Positions 51,868 to 60,306 of a stretch of 64,000 nt of DNA are shown in pieces; position 1 is the stretch's first letter; every line of letters begins with the position of its first letter. Source of the DNA: Pinibacter aurantiacus (GTDB taxonomy: Bacteria > Bacteroidota > Bacteroidia > Chitinophagales > Chitinophagaceae); assembly GCF_019130065.1 (NCBI RefSeq), contig NZ_JAHSPG010000006.1, positions 124,001 through 188,000 on the forward strand, given 5' to 3'. A program made the position numbers and the translations under genes. Under the pieces are notes generated by a model. That model saw nothing but the letters and a program-made list of their open reading frames with translations. It ran no database searches and was not told the DNA's origin.

Positions 51868-54800
51868 ATGCTGTATTTAACCAAAACAAAATTGTCATAC
51901 GGTCTGCTTGTCCTCATGGCGTTCCTCTTTTGTTGCATGCACGTGCAGGCGCAGCAAAACCTCAGGGGCAAGGTCATCGACTCGCTGGGCAAGGCAATTG
52001 CCGGAGCCTCCGTAAAAGACAGAGCATCAAAGATTACAACCGTTACGAAAGAAGACGGTTCTTTTACACTTCCCGGTGGAAAGAAAACAACACTTGAAAT
52101 TTCCTATGTCGGTTACGCTGCAAAAGAAGTGGCAGTAAACGGACAATCCGATGTAGTTATCACACTCTCTAACAGTGGCACTGCACTAAATGAAGTAGTA
52201 GTTACCGCGCTGGGTGTAAAAAGAGAAAAGCGCAATCTTACTTACAGCACCCAACAATTATCGGGCGATGAAATTCTGAAAGCGAAAGAGCCCAACCTTG
52301 TAAACGCCGTTGCGGGAAAGATTTCCGGCGTGCAGGTTACAAGCTCCTCAGGTAATGCCGGTGCTTCTGCCCGCATTGTGATCAGGGGAAATAGTTCTGC
52401 TACAGGAGACAACCAGGCTTTGTTTGTAGTGGATGGAATTCCTATCAACAACGACGAAACAGGTTCTGCGGGCGGTGCTGCTCCCGGTGCTGGTATGAAT
52501 CGTGTGGTGGACATTGATCCCAACACCATTGAAAGCATCAACGTGCTGAAAGGCGCTGCTGCCACTGCCTTGTATGGATCATCCGGTGCAAAGGGTGTAG
52601 TGCTGATTACTACAAAATCCGGCGCGGCAGATAGAAAGCCGGTTATCACTGTTTCATCTGATCTGTCATTTGAAAAACCATTGTTGCCTGAGAGACAGAC
52701 AGCTTATTCACAGGGAACCACCGGCATATTTTACGATGGCGAAACGCAAAAAACGAGTGCATCTTGGGGCGCACGAATGGATACATTGAAGATCAACGGA
52801 AAGCCTGCTCCCCAATATGATCCGTACGATTTTTTCCGCACGGGTATTACCTCGAACTCCACCGTTTCGGCAGCAGGAGGAAATGGAAACTCTGCATACT
52901 ATCTAAGTTATTCTTTCTATGATCAGAAAGGAATAATGCCTGGCAACGATTTTAAAAGACATTCCTTCTTCGCAAAATACAACAGCAAGATTGGTAAGTA
53001 TGTGAACACGGTGTTCCAACTGGGATATAGCAACTCCAATCAAAATAGGTTGCCGGAAGGCGCCAGCAATGGGCCTTTGTTTGTTGTGCTCGATCAGCCG
53101 GTGTCATGGAACCCTTACCCGGTGTTGGATTCGAACGGTAACGCACGTATGTACAGGTACTCAAGAAACAGTCCGCTGTGGTCTGTTGACAACATGAACA
53201 ACAATGATGTGGTAAATAGATACCTGCCAGTGTTTACATTAAACGTGACACCCGCAAGCTGGTTGACCATTACCGAAAGAATTGGGGCGGACATGTACAG
53301 TGAGCAAAACAAATACTTCGAAAATCCGCAACCGGCCATTGGATTGAATGGCAAGGTGATTGACAACAATTCAAACTTCCGCCAGTTTAATAACGATATC
53401 ATGATCAATGCGTTCCAGCACTGGGGCAAGTTTGACGCAAACCTTCTGGTGGGGAATAACATTCTTTCCACTTACTACCAGAACACAAACCTTACGGGCA
53501 ATGGCTTAACGGTAGAAGAATTCTACAACGTTTCGGCTGGTAGCAATATCGCTTCGTCTGAAAGTCATTCACTGCAAAGAAAAATCGGTTTTTACGCCCA
53601 GGCAAACGTTGAGTACAACAAATTGATCAACTTATCTCTTACAGGCAGATACGATGGTAGTTCTGTTTTGGCCAAGGGAAATAATTTTTATCCTTACGGA
53701 TCAGTTGCTGCAAGCTTTATGTTCTCCGAACTTTTAAATACCAATGTTAAAAACGTGCTGAGCTTTGGTAAGCTAAGATTATCTGCTGCCACTGTTGGTA
53801 ATGACGGTGTAGGTCCATACTCATTAAACACGCCGTTCATACAAGCTGGAAGGAACACAAACGCAGGCTACTTTTTGTATCCATACCAGGGGCAGCCGGG
53901 CTTTTTGCAAAGTTCAGTATTGGGCAACCCAAATTTGCAGAACGAAAGATTGGAAGAATACGAAGGTGGTCTTGAATTGAAGTTCCTGAAAAACAGGATC
54001 AGTTTTGAAGGTTCTTATTTCTATCGCAAATCACACAACGGTATTATTCCGGGTGTAAGCATTTCAAATGCAACAGGCTTCAGTGGAACAACTGTAAATA
54101 GTGCCAGCATTGAAAACAAAGGTCTCGAGTTGTTGTTAAGTGCAACTGCCATCAGATCGAAAGACTTTAGCTGGGACATCACCTTCAACTTTACAAAAAT
54201 TAAAAACAAAGTACTTGCACTGTATCCGGGCATTGATCAATTGGGGCGCATTATTGTTGGTCAGCCTTACAACGTCTTCTATGGTGTAAAATATAAACGC
54301 ACTGCAGATGGTCAGTTGCTGATCGATGCAAACGGTTTGCCGGTAGTAGGAGATCAGGGTGTTGTGGGCAATGCTACACCTGATTGGCTTGCGGGTCTTG
54401 AAAATACTTTCCGCTACAAACAATTTGCGTTGTCGTTTTTCTTCGACATGAAGAAAGGCGGCGATGTGCAAAACGATGTTGACAGCTACGGATTCTTTTA
54501 CGGTACTGCAAAAGCAACAGCGGACAGAAATCCAATCGTTGTGAAAGGTATCAGTGAAGTGGACAACAAACCAAACACTGTTGCTGTGAACGCGCAGACT
54601 TATTGGCAAAGCAGGCAATACGAAAGCACCATCCAGGATGGCACTTACCTGAAACTAAGAAATGTTGCCCTGACATACAATGTAAATCCTAAAGCGCTCG
54701 CACATTCATGGGTGAAAGGTGTAAGCCTCACCGCATCAGGAAGAAACTTATGGATATACAGTCCGCACTTCACAGGAGCCGATCCTGAAGTGAGTTCTTA

Positions 54801-54888
54801 TGGCAACAACAACTCTGCGCAGGCGATCTATGCGTTTTCAACGCCTACTTCAAGATCATTCCTGTTTTCAGTAAAACTTAATTTTTAA
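51868..54888 (+). CDS. SusC/RagA TonB-dependent transporter of the hydroxyproline locus
   Basis: 1,006 residues. The signal peptide is YGLLVLMAFLFCCMHVQAQ, followed by a carboxypeptidase-like domain (LRGKVIDSLGKAIAGASVKD), the plug (EVVVTALGVKREKRNLTYST ... RIVIRGNSSATGDNQALFVV ... ALYGSSGAKGVVLITTKSG) and a barrel ending RSFLFSVKLNF. No STN domain. It is flanked by the peptidase/FAD operon and the AraC-dapA region, with a matching operator-like repeat, so the cargo is probably peptides or glycopeptides containing hydroxyproline instead of a polysaccharide. The stop overlaps the SusD start by one base (TAATG). Confidence 0.92.
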   Translation: MLYLTKTKLSYGLLVLMAFLFCCMHVQAQQNLRGKVIDSLGKAIAGASVKDRASKITTVTKEDGSFTLPGGKKTTLEISYVGYAAKEVAVNGQSDVVITLSNSGTALNEVVVTALGVKREKRNLTYSTQQLSGDEILKAKEPNLVNAVAGKISGVQVTSSSGNAGASARIVIRGNSSATGDNQALFVVDGIPINNDETGSAGGAAPGAGMNRVVDIDPNTIESINVLKGAAATALYGSSGAKGVVLITTKSGAADRKPVITVSSDLSFEKPLLPERQTAYSQGTTGIFYDGETQKTSASWGARMDTLKINGKPAPQYDPYDFFRTGITSNSTVSAAGGNGNSAYYLSYSFYDQKGIMPGNDFKRHSFFAKYNSKIGKYVNTVFQLGYSNSNQNRLPEGASNGPLFVVLDQPVSWNPYPVLDSNGNARMYRYSRNSPLWSVDNMNNNDVVNRYLPVFTLNVTPASWLTITERIGADMYSEQNKYFENPQPAIGLNGKVIDNNSNFRQFNNDIMINAFQHWGKFDANLLVGNNILSTYYQNTNLTGNGLTVEEFYNVSAGSNIASSESHSLQRKIGFYAQANVEYNKLINLSLTGRYDGSSVLAKGNNFYPYGSVAASFMFSELLNTNVKNVLSFGKLRLSAATVGNDGVGPYSLNTPFIQAGRNTNAGYFLYPYQGQPGFLQSSVLGNPNLQNERLEEYEGGLELKFLKNRISFEGSYFYRKSHNGIIPGVSISNATGFSGTTVNSASIENKGLELLLSATAIRSKDFSWDITFNFTKIKNKVLALYPGIDQLGRIIVGQPYNVFYGVKYKRTADGQLLIDANGLPVVGDQGVVGNATPDWLAGLENTFRYKQFALSFFFDMKKGGDVQNDVDSYGFFYGTAKATADRNPIVVKGISEVDNKPNTVAVNAQTYWQSRQYESTIQDGTYLKLRNVALTYNVNPKALAHSWVKGVSLTASGRNLWIYSPHFTGADPEVSSYGNNNSAQAIYAFSTPTSRSFLFSVKLNF

Positions 54889-56294
54889 TGACGCTCAACA
54901 TTATTAAAATGAAAAAGAAATTATTATTCATCATAGTGACGCTGGGCATTGCAGCAACAGGTTGTCAGAAGTTCCTGGATGTAAACAAAGATCCTAACAA
55001 TCCGTTGAATGTTCAGGAGTCGTTATTGCTGCCACCAATTGAACAAAATGTATCTGACAATATACAAGGTGGCAATGCAAGCATCAATGTTCAAAACTAT
55101 CTGCAGAACATCGCGCCGAACCAGCTCAATCCAGGCATCTGGAACTATCAGTCTTTTAATGTTGATTTCGACGGCGACTGGAATGCGTTCTATGTCATCT
55201 GTCTAAACAATCTTAAGATCCTGAATGACAAAGCCACCACCAATAAAAAATGGAACTATGCAGCGATAGCAAAAATTCTGACCGCCTATACACTGGGCTC
55301 TGCCACAGACTATTGGGGTGATATTCCTTATTCAAAAGCATTTGACAAGACTCATTTCTTGGTGCCATACGACAGCCAGGAAAGCATTTATAATACCATA
55401 CAATCCTTGCTCACAGCAGCAATTGATGATATTGACCAAAACAGCGGACCAGTTCCCGGCGGTGATGATTTTTTATACAATGGAGATATGGGTAAATGGC
55501 GAAAAGCAGCATTGTCATTGAAGGCAAGGTATTTCATGCACTTAACCAGAGCTCCCGGACACACTGCTGCCACACAATGCGACAGTGTGTTGAAAGCACT
55601 AAGTGGAGCAATGGCAGCAAACGATGATGACTTAAAATTCAGTTATGGTGGTGAAACAGGATCTGAAAATATCTGGAACCTGACTTTCTCACCTGTTACT
55701 ACCTATGTGTTGAATGAAACATTAATAGAAACGCTCAAACAAAGAAACGATCCGCGTTTGCCTTTTATAGCTTTGAAAGCAGAAGGCACAGGCAAATACA
55801 CAGGACGAAGAATTGGAGCGCCTACGGCAGATCTAACTATTTATTCGTACCCTAATAACTTTTACGGTGGTACAAGTTCTTCCAATTATTTAATGACATA
55901 TACAGAGTCATTGTTTCTACAGGCAGAAGCTCTATTCAGAAAGTCAGGATTTGCGGCTGCTCAACCTATATACGTCAATGCGATCAATTCCAACATGTCG
56001 AAAATGGGACTTGATACGCTTTCTGCAGCAGCGGTCGCTTACGTAGCATCAAGAACATTAACAGCACAAAACGGATTGCAGCGCATCATGGAAGAGAAAG
56101 CAATGGCAAACCTTTTCAACTTCGAAACATGGACAGACTGGAGGAGAACCGGTTATCCGGCACTCGTAAAAGTTGATGGCGCATTATCTGAAATACCAAG
56201 AAGAATACTATATCCAAATAGTGAGATTTTAACCAACCCGCAAGCGCAGCAGTCGGCGAAGTTGACTGACCGTGTTTGGTGGGATGTGCAATAG
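54888..56294 (+). CDS. SusD-like_2 family lipoprotein of the hydroxyproline locus
   Basis: 468 residues from the ATG overlapping the SusC stop; an alternative start seven codons on (MKKKLLF at 54909) gives a standard lipoprotein signal, lipobox ATGC. NKDPNNPLNVQESLLLPPIEQNV, ATDYWGDIPYSKAF, LMTYTESLFLQAEALFRKSG and ILYPNSEILTNPQAQQSAKL are hallmarks of the shorter SusD-like_2 family, members of which often accompany peptide- or protein-directed SusC partners. Translationally coupled to SusC. Followed by a palindrome and a terminator. Confidence 0.9.
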   Translation: MTLNIIKMKKKLLFIIVTLGIAATGCQKFLDVNKDPNNPLNVQESLLLPPIEQNVSDNIQGGNASINVQNYLQNIAPNQLNPGIWNYQSFNVDFDGDWNAFYVICLNNLKILNDKATTNKKWNYAAIAKILTAYTLGSATDYWGDIPYSKAFDKTHFLVPYDSQESIYNTIQSLLTAAIDDIDQNSGPVPGGDDFLYNGDMGKWRKAALSLKARYFMHLTRAPGHTAATQCDSVLKALSGAMAANDDDLKFSYGGETGSENIWNLTFSPVTTYVLNETLIETLKQRNDPRLPFIALKAEGTGKYTGRRIGAPTADLTIYSYPNNFYGGTSSSNYLMTYTESLFLQAEALFRKSGFAAAQPIYVNAINSNMSKMGLDTLSAAAVAYVASRTLTAQNGLQRIMEEKAMANLFNFETWTDWRRTGYPALVKVDGALSEIPRRILYPNSEILTNPQAQQSAKLTDRVWWDVQ

Positions 56295-56314
56295 GTTTTG
56301 AGTCCCGAATTTTT

Positions 56315-56410
56315 ACCACTAAGGCACTAAGAACACTAAGCCTCACTAAGAGAACCCGAACTTTCAGGGATTCCTTAGTGAACCTTAGTGGTTTCTTAGT
56401 GCCTTAGTGT
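56315..56410. repeat. CACTAAG palindromic element, copy 3
   Basis: CACTAAGGCACTAAG (56318-56332) pairs with CTTAGTGCCTTAGTG (56395-56409). Inner units CACTAAG and CTTAGTG repeat. It lies just after the SusD stop. Same family as 31721-31816 and 51289-51584. Confidence 0.8.
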
Positions 56411-56480
56411 TTTTATTTTGAACTGGCACAAACAAAGTCACGAAACATTTGGAGCGTGTAAAAGCACTTGCAGAATGCAA

Positions 56481-56510
56481 AAAAGCTCCCAAATTCGGGA
56501 GCTTTTATTT
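56481..56510. terminator. bidirectional Rho-independent terminator
   Basis: Perfect 10-base stem AAAAGCTCCC / GGGAGCTTTT (56481-56490 and 56497-56506), loop AAATTC, A-run before and T-rich tail after. It lies between convergent SusD and AraC genes. Confidence 0.9.
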
Positions 56511-56536
56511 TGAATAACCATAGACAGTAATTGAAC

Positions 56537-57433
56537 TCAGGCACTAGCCATCGGCTGTTCAATATTTTGAAAGTAATTATCAATGTACTCTTTCGGGGAT
56601 TTTTTTACAATGCTTTTAAAAACACGATTGAAATTGGTAATGCTGTTAAAGCCAGTATTGTATGCAACTGAAGCGATGCTGTCATAGTTTTTGTCAACCA
56701 GTTTTTTACATGCTTCATTTACACGCACCTGGTTCACAAACGAAACAAGCGTATTGTGTGTGTGTTTTTTAAAGTAACGGCAAAACGCCTGCGGTGTCAT
56801 GTACGCCAGCTTTGATACTTCATCCAGTGTGATCGGCTGTTTATAATTTTGCATCACATAGTTGTAAATACTCGCGATCCTGATCCCTTCAGTATCATCA
56901 TAAGAAGCTGTTTGTGTCTCCGCGGCAAGTGGATCAAGGTTTTCAAACGAAGCAATAAGTTTAAGCAGATCTATAAAATAAAGGAACTGTTCAACACCAT
57001 TGGTGCTTTTTACTTTCACCATTTTTTCAGATACTTCTTGAATATACTTTTCAGGAATCTGAAAACCACCGCTGTTTTGCTCAATAAAGTTTTTCAAATG
57101 CTTTACCTCAGGAATAGAAAAGAAAGAACCAAGTTTCGAGTCACAACTGAAAAAGATGTCAATGGAGTGTGTGCTTTGGTTGCTTGTACTTTCAAAATAG
57201 CTTGGGTCGCTTTTAAAAACATGTGACTGATTCGCCGCTATCCAATAGATCTGGTTACCATGAAAGGCATGCATCCTGTTGTCAACCACCAGCGTGCCTT
57301 CGCCTTGTATTACCCAGGTTAACTGCACTTCATTATGTCTGTGTAAATGAGGATAGAAGTGGTGCAAAGACTCTTCCTTACATATCAGGGTCTTATTATC
57401 CGGAACCGGAAGTGTGAATTGAAGGATCTTCAT
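56537..57433 (-). CDS. AraC family transcriptional regulator of the hydroxyproline locus
   Basis: 298 residues. The N-terminal cupin-like sensing domain (~1-150) has HHFYPHLHRHNEVQLTWVIQGEGTLVVD. The C-terminal double helix-turn-helix (~195-295) has ITLDEVSKLAYMTPQAFCRYFKKHTHNT and DSIASVAYNTGFNSITNFNRVFKSIVKKSPKEY. It is divergent from the dapA-like gene and sits in the middle of the locus. Phased GGTTAA-like repeats in the shared 254-base gap and before two other operons are the likely binding sites. The inducer is probably hydroxyproline or a pathway intermediate (inference). Confidence 0.9.
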   Translation of the reverse strand: MKILQFTLPVPDNKTLICKEESLHHFYPHLHRHNEVQLTWVIQGEGTLVVDNRMHAFHGNQIYWIAANQSHVFKSDPSYFESTSNQSTHSIDIFFSCDSKLGSFFSIPEVKHLKNFIEQNSGGFQIPEKYIQEVSEKMVKVKSTNGVEQFLYFIDLLKLIASFENLDPLAAETQTASYDDTEGIRIASIYNYVMQNYKQPITLDEVSKLAYMTPQAFCRYFKKHTHNTLVSFVNQVRVNEACKKLVDKNYDSIASVAYNTGFNSITNFNRVFKSIVKKSPKEYIDNYFQNIEQPMASA

Positions 57434-57446
57434 GGCAGTTCTTTTT

Positions 57447-57462
57447 AGTTAATAATGGTTAG
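57447..57462 (-). promoter_or_regulatory. possible AraC autoregulatory half-sites
   Basis: AGTTAA (57447) and GGTTAG (57457) are 10 bases apart, directly upstream of the AraC start codon. Weaker than the other clusters; could mediate autoregulation. Confidence 0.25.
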
Positions 57463-57512
57463 TAATCTAATTTACGGAAATTATCCGCCTTTTGCCAAAA
57501 AACTAGGCCATT

Positions 57513-57547
57513 GGGTTAAAATACGGTTATAGTTGGTTAAAATAGAT
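57513..57547 (+). promoter_or_regulatory. phased GGTTAA repeats, distal cluster of the dapA promoter
   Basis: GGTTAA (57514), GGTTAT (57525) and GGTTAA (57535) are spaced 11 and 10 bases apart. The 35 bases 57513-57547 align without gaps with 57603-57637 (26 of 35 identical), including the position of all three repeats. Candidate AraC operator. Confidence 0.55.
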
Positions 57548-57602
57548 CAATTGTTACAGCATCTTAAACGTGTTTTTGACACTTAATTTGCACGGGATCA
57601 TT

Positions 57603-57637
57603 GGGTTAATATCAGGTTATTATTTATTAAAAACGAT
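57603..57637 (+). promoter_or_regulatory. phased GGTTAA repeats, proximal cluster of the dapA promoter
   Basis: GGTTAA (57604), GGTTAT (57615) and TATTAA (57625) show the same 11/10 spacing as the cluster exactly 90 bases upstream. It ends about 50 bases before the dapA-like start codon, a position expected for activation. Confidence 0.55.
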
Positions 57638-57687
57638 AAATTCCTCAGCCTTTTTGTGGGATAGTTTCGTAAGAAATTATTAGCAAT

Positions 57688-58623
57688 ATGGCAATTGAAT
57701 GGAAAGGCGTATTTCCAGCGCTTACAACAAAATTTGATGCATACGATCAGCTGGATCTTCCTGCATTTGAGAAAAACCTTTACGCACAATTGGAAGCAGG
57801 GGTAGACGGAATTATTTTAGGAGGCACCCTTGGTGAAAGCAGCGTATTGACAGTAGAGGAAAAAGAAATCCTGGTTAAGTTTTGTATAGCAAAAGTAAAC
57901 GGAGCCGTACCGGTCGTAGTGAATATTGCGGAAGGTTCTACCAAAGAAGCCATCAGGCAGGCAAAGCTCGCCAAAGAATGGGGCGCAAAGGGCTTGATGT
58001 TATTGCCGCCGATGCGATATAAAACCGATCATCGTGAAACGGTTGAATACTTCAAAGCAGTTGCTGCGGCGACAGATCTGCCGATTATTCTGTACAACAA
58101 TCCCATCGATTATAAAACTGAGATCACACTTGAAATGTTTGATGAGCTCGTAAGTATTCCCTCCATACAGGCCGTTAAAGAATCAACAAGAGATGTGACC
58201 AATGTAACGCGTATGATTAACCGCTTTGGTGATCGCTTTAAATTGCTTTGCGGTGTGGATACACTTGCAATGGAAGAAATGCTGCTCGGTGCCAGCGGTT
58301 GGGTAGCTGGATTGGTATGTGCATTTCCTGCAGAAACAGTTGCGATCTACCGCCTTGTGAAAGCCGGCAGAGCAGAAGAAGCCGTTCCGATTTATCGTTG
58401 GTTCATGCCATTGCTCGAGCTTGATATTCATGCAAAACTTGTTCAATATATTAAACTCGCGGAGGCTCAAACCGGCATTGGTACAGAGAATGTAAGAGCG
58501 CCAAGACTTGCTATTGTTGGTGCAGAGAGAGAAAGAATATTGGGCATCATTACGAAAGCATTACAAACGCGTCCCAAGCTACCTGAATACCTGAGCATCG
58601 AAGAAAAAATATTAGCTGTTTAA
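57688..58623 (+). CDS. DapA-family lyase, probable 1-pyrroline-4-hydroxy-2-carboxylate deaminase
   Basis: 311 residues, cytoplasmic TIM barrel of the DHDPS/NAL family. The Schiff-base lysine is Lys164 in QAVKESTRD, the catalytic tyrosine is Tyr136 in LPIILYNNP, and GGTLGESSVLTVEE (45-58) is the substrate-carboxylate loop. In hydroxyproline degradation a DapA-family enzyme deaminates 1-pyrroline-4-hydroxy-2-carboxylate to 2-oxoglutarate semialdehyde. The next gene is the matching semialdehyde dehydrogenase and then the hydroxyproline epimerase, so this role is well supported by context. A role in lysine synthesis or sialic-acid cleavage is unlikely given these neighbours. Confidence 0.88.
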   Translation: MAIEWKGVFPALTTKFDAYDQLDLPAFEKNLYAQLEAGVDGIILGGTLGESSVLTVEEKEILVKFCIAKVNGAVPVVVNIAEGSTKEAIRQAKLAKEWGAKGLMLLPPMRYKTDHRETVEYFKAVAAATDLPIILYNNPIDYKTEITLEMFDELVSIPSIQAVKESTRDVTNVTRMINRFGDRFKLLCGVDTLAMEEMLLGASGWVAGLVCAFPAETVAIYRLVKAGRAEEAVPIYRWFMPLLELDIHAKLVQYIKLAEAQTGIGTENVRAPRLAIVGAERERILGIITKALQTRPKLPEYLSIEEKILAV

Positions 58624-58633
58624 TTGTCTTCAA

Positions 58634-58700
58634 TGTACGATGTACGAAAGTCATCCGCATGTTGCACTCTAACGAATTTCGTACATCGTACACCGTATGT
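58634..58700. repeat. GTACGAAA/TTTCGTAC dispersed repeat, copy 2
   Basis: Perfect 16-base arms TGTACGATGTACGAAA (58634-58649) and its complement (58677-58692). Related to 9184-9247. It lies inside the operon between dapA-like and aldehyde dehydrogenase genes and would form a strong hairpin in the message. Confidence 0.75.
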
Positions 58701-58732
58701 AAGCTGCAATAATGAATTTAAAAAAATAAGGA

Positions 58733-60256
58733 ATGGCCGGAAATTTTACAACTGATATGATCGCTCCTTCTACGCAGGTTGATATTGCTGAAGTAATGGA
58801 ACGTTCTGGAAAAGCGTTTGCTGATTACAAAAAACTGTCACCACAAAAGCGTGCGGATTTTTTGTTAGCAATTGCTGCACACATAGAAGATGCAAGGGAG
58901 GAGCTTATATTGCTTGCACAGGAAGAAACAAATTTGCCGCAGGGAAGACTGAACAACGAAATAACACGGACAACAACACAGTTAAAAATGTTTGCGTCTT
59001 TGCTGCAGGAAGGCAGTTGGGTAGAAGCAACAATTGACACCGATATTGATGGCTCGGTACCAGCGAAACCAGATACGAGGAAGATATTGTTGCCTACCGG
59101 CCCTGTGATTGTTTTTGGTGCAAGCAATTTTCCCTTTGCATTTTCAACAGCAGGAGGCGATACAGCGAGTGCGTTGGCTGCGGGATGCCCGGTAGTAGTA
59201 AAAGGGCATTCTGCGCATGCGCAAACTTCGCTTCGTGTATTCAAGGCAATTGAAGCTGCTATTGCACAAGTGCAGGTACCCGCATATACCGTGCAACATG
59301 TTATGGGGCCGGGCTCAGCTGTGGGAAAACAATTGGTGATGCACCCGGCGGCAAAAGGAGTTGGCTTTACAGGTTCTTATAACGGTGGCACTGCTTTGGT
59401 GGAGTATGCAAGACAACGTTCAATTCCTATACCTGTGTTTGCAGAAATGAGCAGCATAAATCCGGTAGTGTTTTATCCCGATACGTTGGCAAAAAATGCG
59501 ACCAACCTCGCCACAACTTTTGCAGCGTCTATCACACTTGGTATGGGACAGTTTTGTACAAACCCGGGGCTGCTGATTGGAATAGAGGGCAGCGCTTTTG
59601 AAGGATTTCTTGAATTGCTGGCTGCTGCAATTAAAGAAGTGCTGCCGCAAAAAATGTTGCATACCAGTATTCACACAGCATACGAAACAGGCTTGAAAAA
59701 AATATTAAGCCTCGAAGGCATTCGCGAACTGGGGCGCTCTTGCAAAGAAGCTGCTGTATTGGAAGGAACGCCTGTGGTTGCTATGGTACAAGCGAAAGAT
59801 TTTTTGGCGAACGAGCATTTTACTGAAGAAGTTTTTGGTCCTTTTTCCCTGGCCGTTAGTTGCCGTGATAAGGAAGAATTACAACAAGTATTAAAAAGCC
59901 TTAAGGGACAACTTACCAGCACGATTGTAGCAACGCCGGAAGATATTCGTGCCTTTGAAGATGTTATTGAACTGCAACACAATCTTGCGGGCAGAATTAT
60001 TTTGAATAATGCTCCAACCGGTGTTGAGGTTTGCGCAAGCATGGTGCATGGAGGCCCGTTTCCCGCTACAACTGATGAGCGATTTACGTCGGTTGGTACA
60101 TCCGCCATCAAACGTTGGGTAAGACCTGTTTGCTTTCAGAACTTTTTAGATGAAATGTTGCCTGCGGCACTCCAAAATAGTAATCCTTTAGGTATATTAC
60201 GATTGGTAAATAACCAATACACACGCGACGCAATTGTAAAGGTGCCGTCTCCTTAA
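58733..60256 (+). CDS. 2-oxoglutarate semialdehyde dehydrogenase (aldehyde dehydrogenase family)
   Basis: 507 residues. Aldehyde dehydrogenase landmarks: LPTGPVIVFGASNFPFAF (substrate/cofactor region), VVVKGHSAHAQTS (Lys157 of the cofactor site), FTGSYNGGT, catalytic Glu238 in VFAEMSSINPV and nucleophile Cys275 in MGQFCTNPG. The sequence belongs to the NADP-type 2,5-dioxovalerate dehydrogenase group, which oxidises 2-oxoglutarate semialdehyde to 2-oxoglutarate, the last step of hydroxyproline and of pentose/galactarate degradation. The adjacent epimerase and deaminase select the hydroxyproline role. 110 bases after the dapA-like gene, and 51 before the epimerase. Confidence 0.9.
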   Translation: MAGNFTTDMIAPSTQVDIAEVMERSGKAFADYKKLSPQKRADFLLAIAAHIEDAREELILLAQEETNLPQGRLNNEITRTTTQLKMFASLLQEGSWVEATIDTDIDGSVPAKPDTRKILLPTGPVIVFGASNFPFAFSTAGGDTASALAAGCPVVVKGHSAHAQTSLRVFKAIEAAIAQVQVPAYTVQHVMGPGSAVGKQLVMHPAAKGVGFTGSYNGGTALVEYARQRSIPIPVFAEMSSINPVVFYPDTLAKNATNLATTFAASITLGMGQFCTNPGLLIGIEGSAFEGFLELLAAAIKEVLPQKMLHTSIHTAYETGLKKILSLEGIRELGRSCKEAAVLEGTPVVAMVQAKDFLANEHFTEEVFGPFSLAVSCRDKEELQQVLKSLKGQLTSTIVATPEDIRAFEDVIELQHNLAGRIILNNAPTGVEVCASMVHGGPFPATTDERFTSVGTSAIKRWVRPVCFQNFLDEMLPAALQNSNPLGILRLVNNQYTRDAIVKVPSP

Positions 60257-60306
60257 AAAGAGAGGCACTGTTTTCTTAACCTTGATGCTTATACTGAAAC
60301 CTGCGA

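Noticed and set aside
57688-58623. DapA-family gene as lysine biosynthesis DapA or sialate lyase
   Set aside because: The linked epimerase, semialdehyde dehydrogenase and FAD dehydrogenase form the hydroxyproline pathway; no lysine or sialic-acid genes are near.
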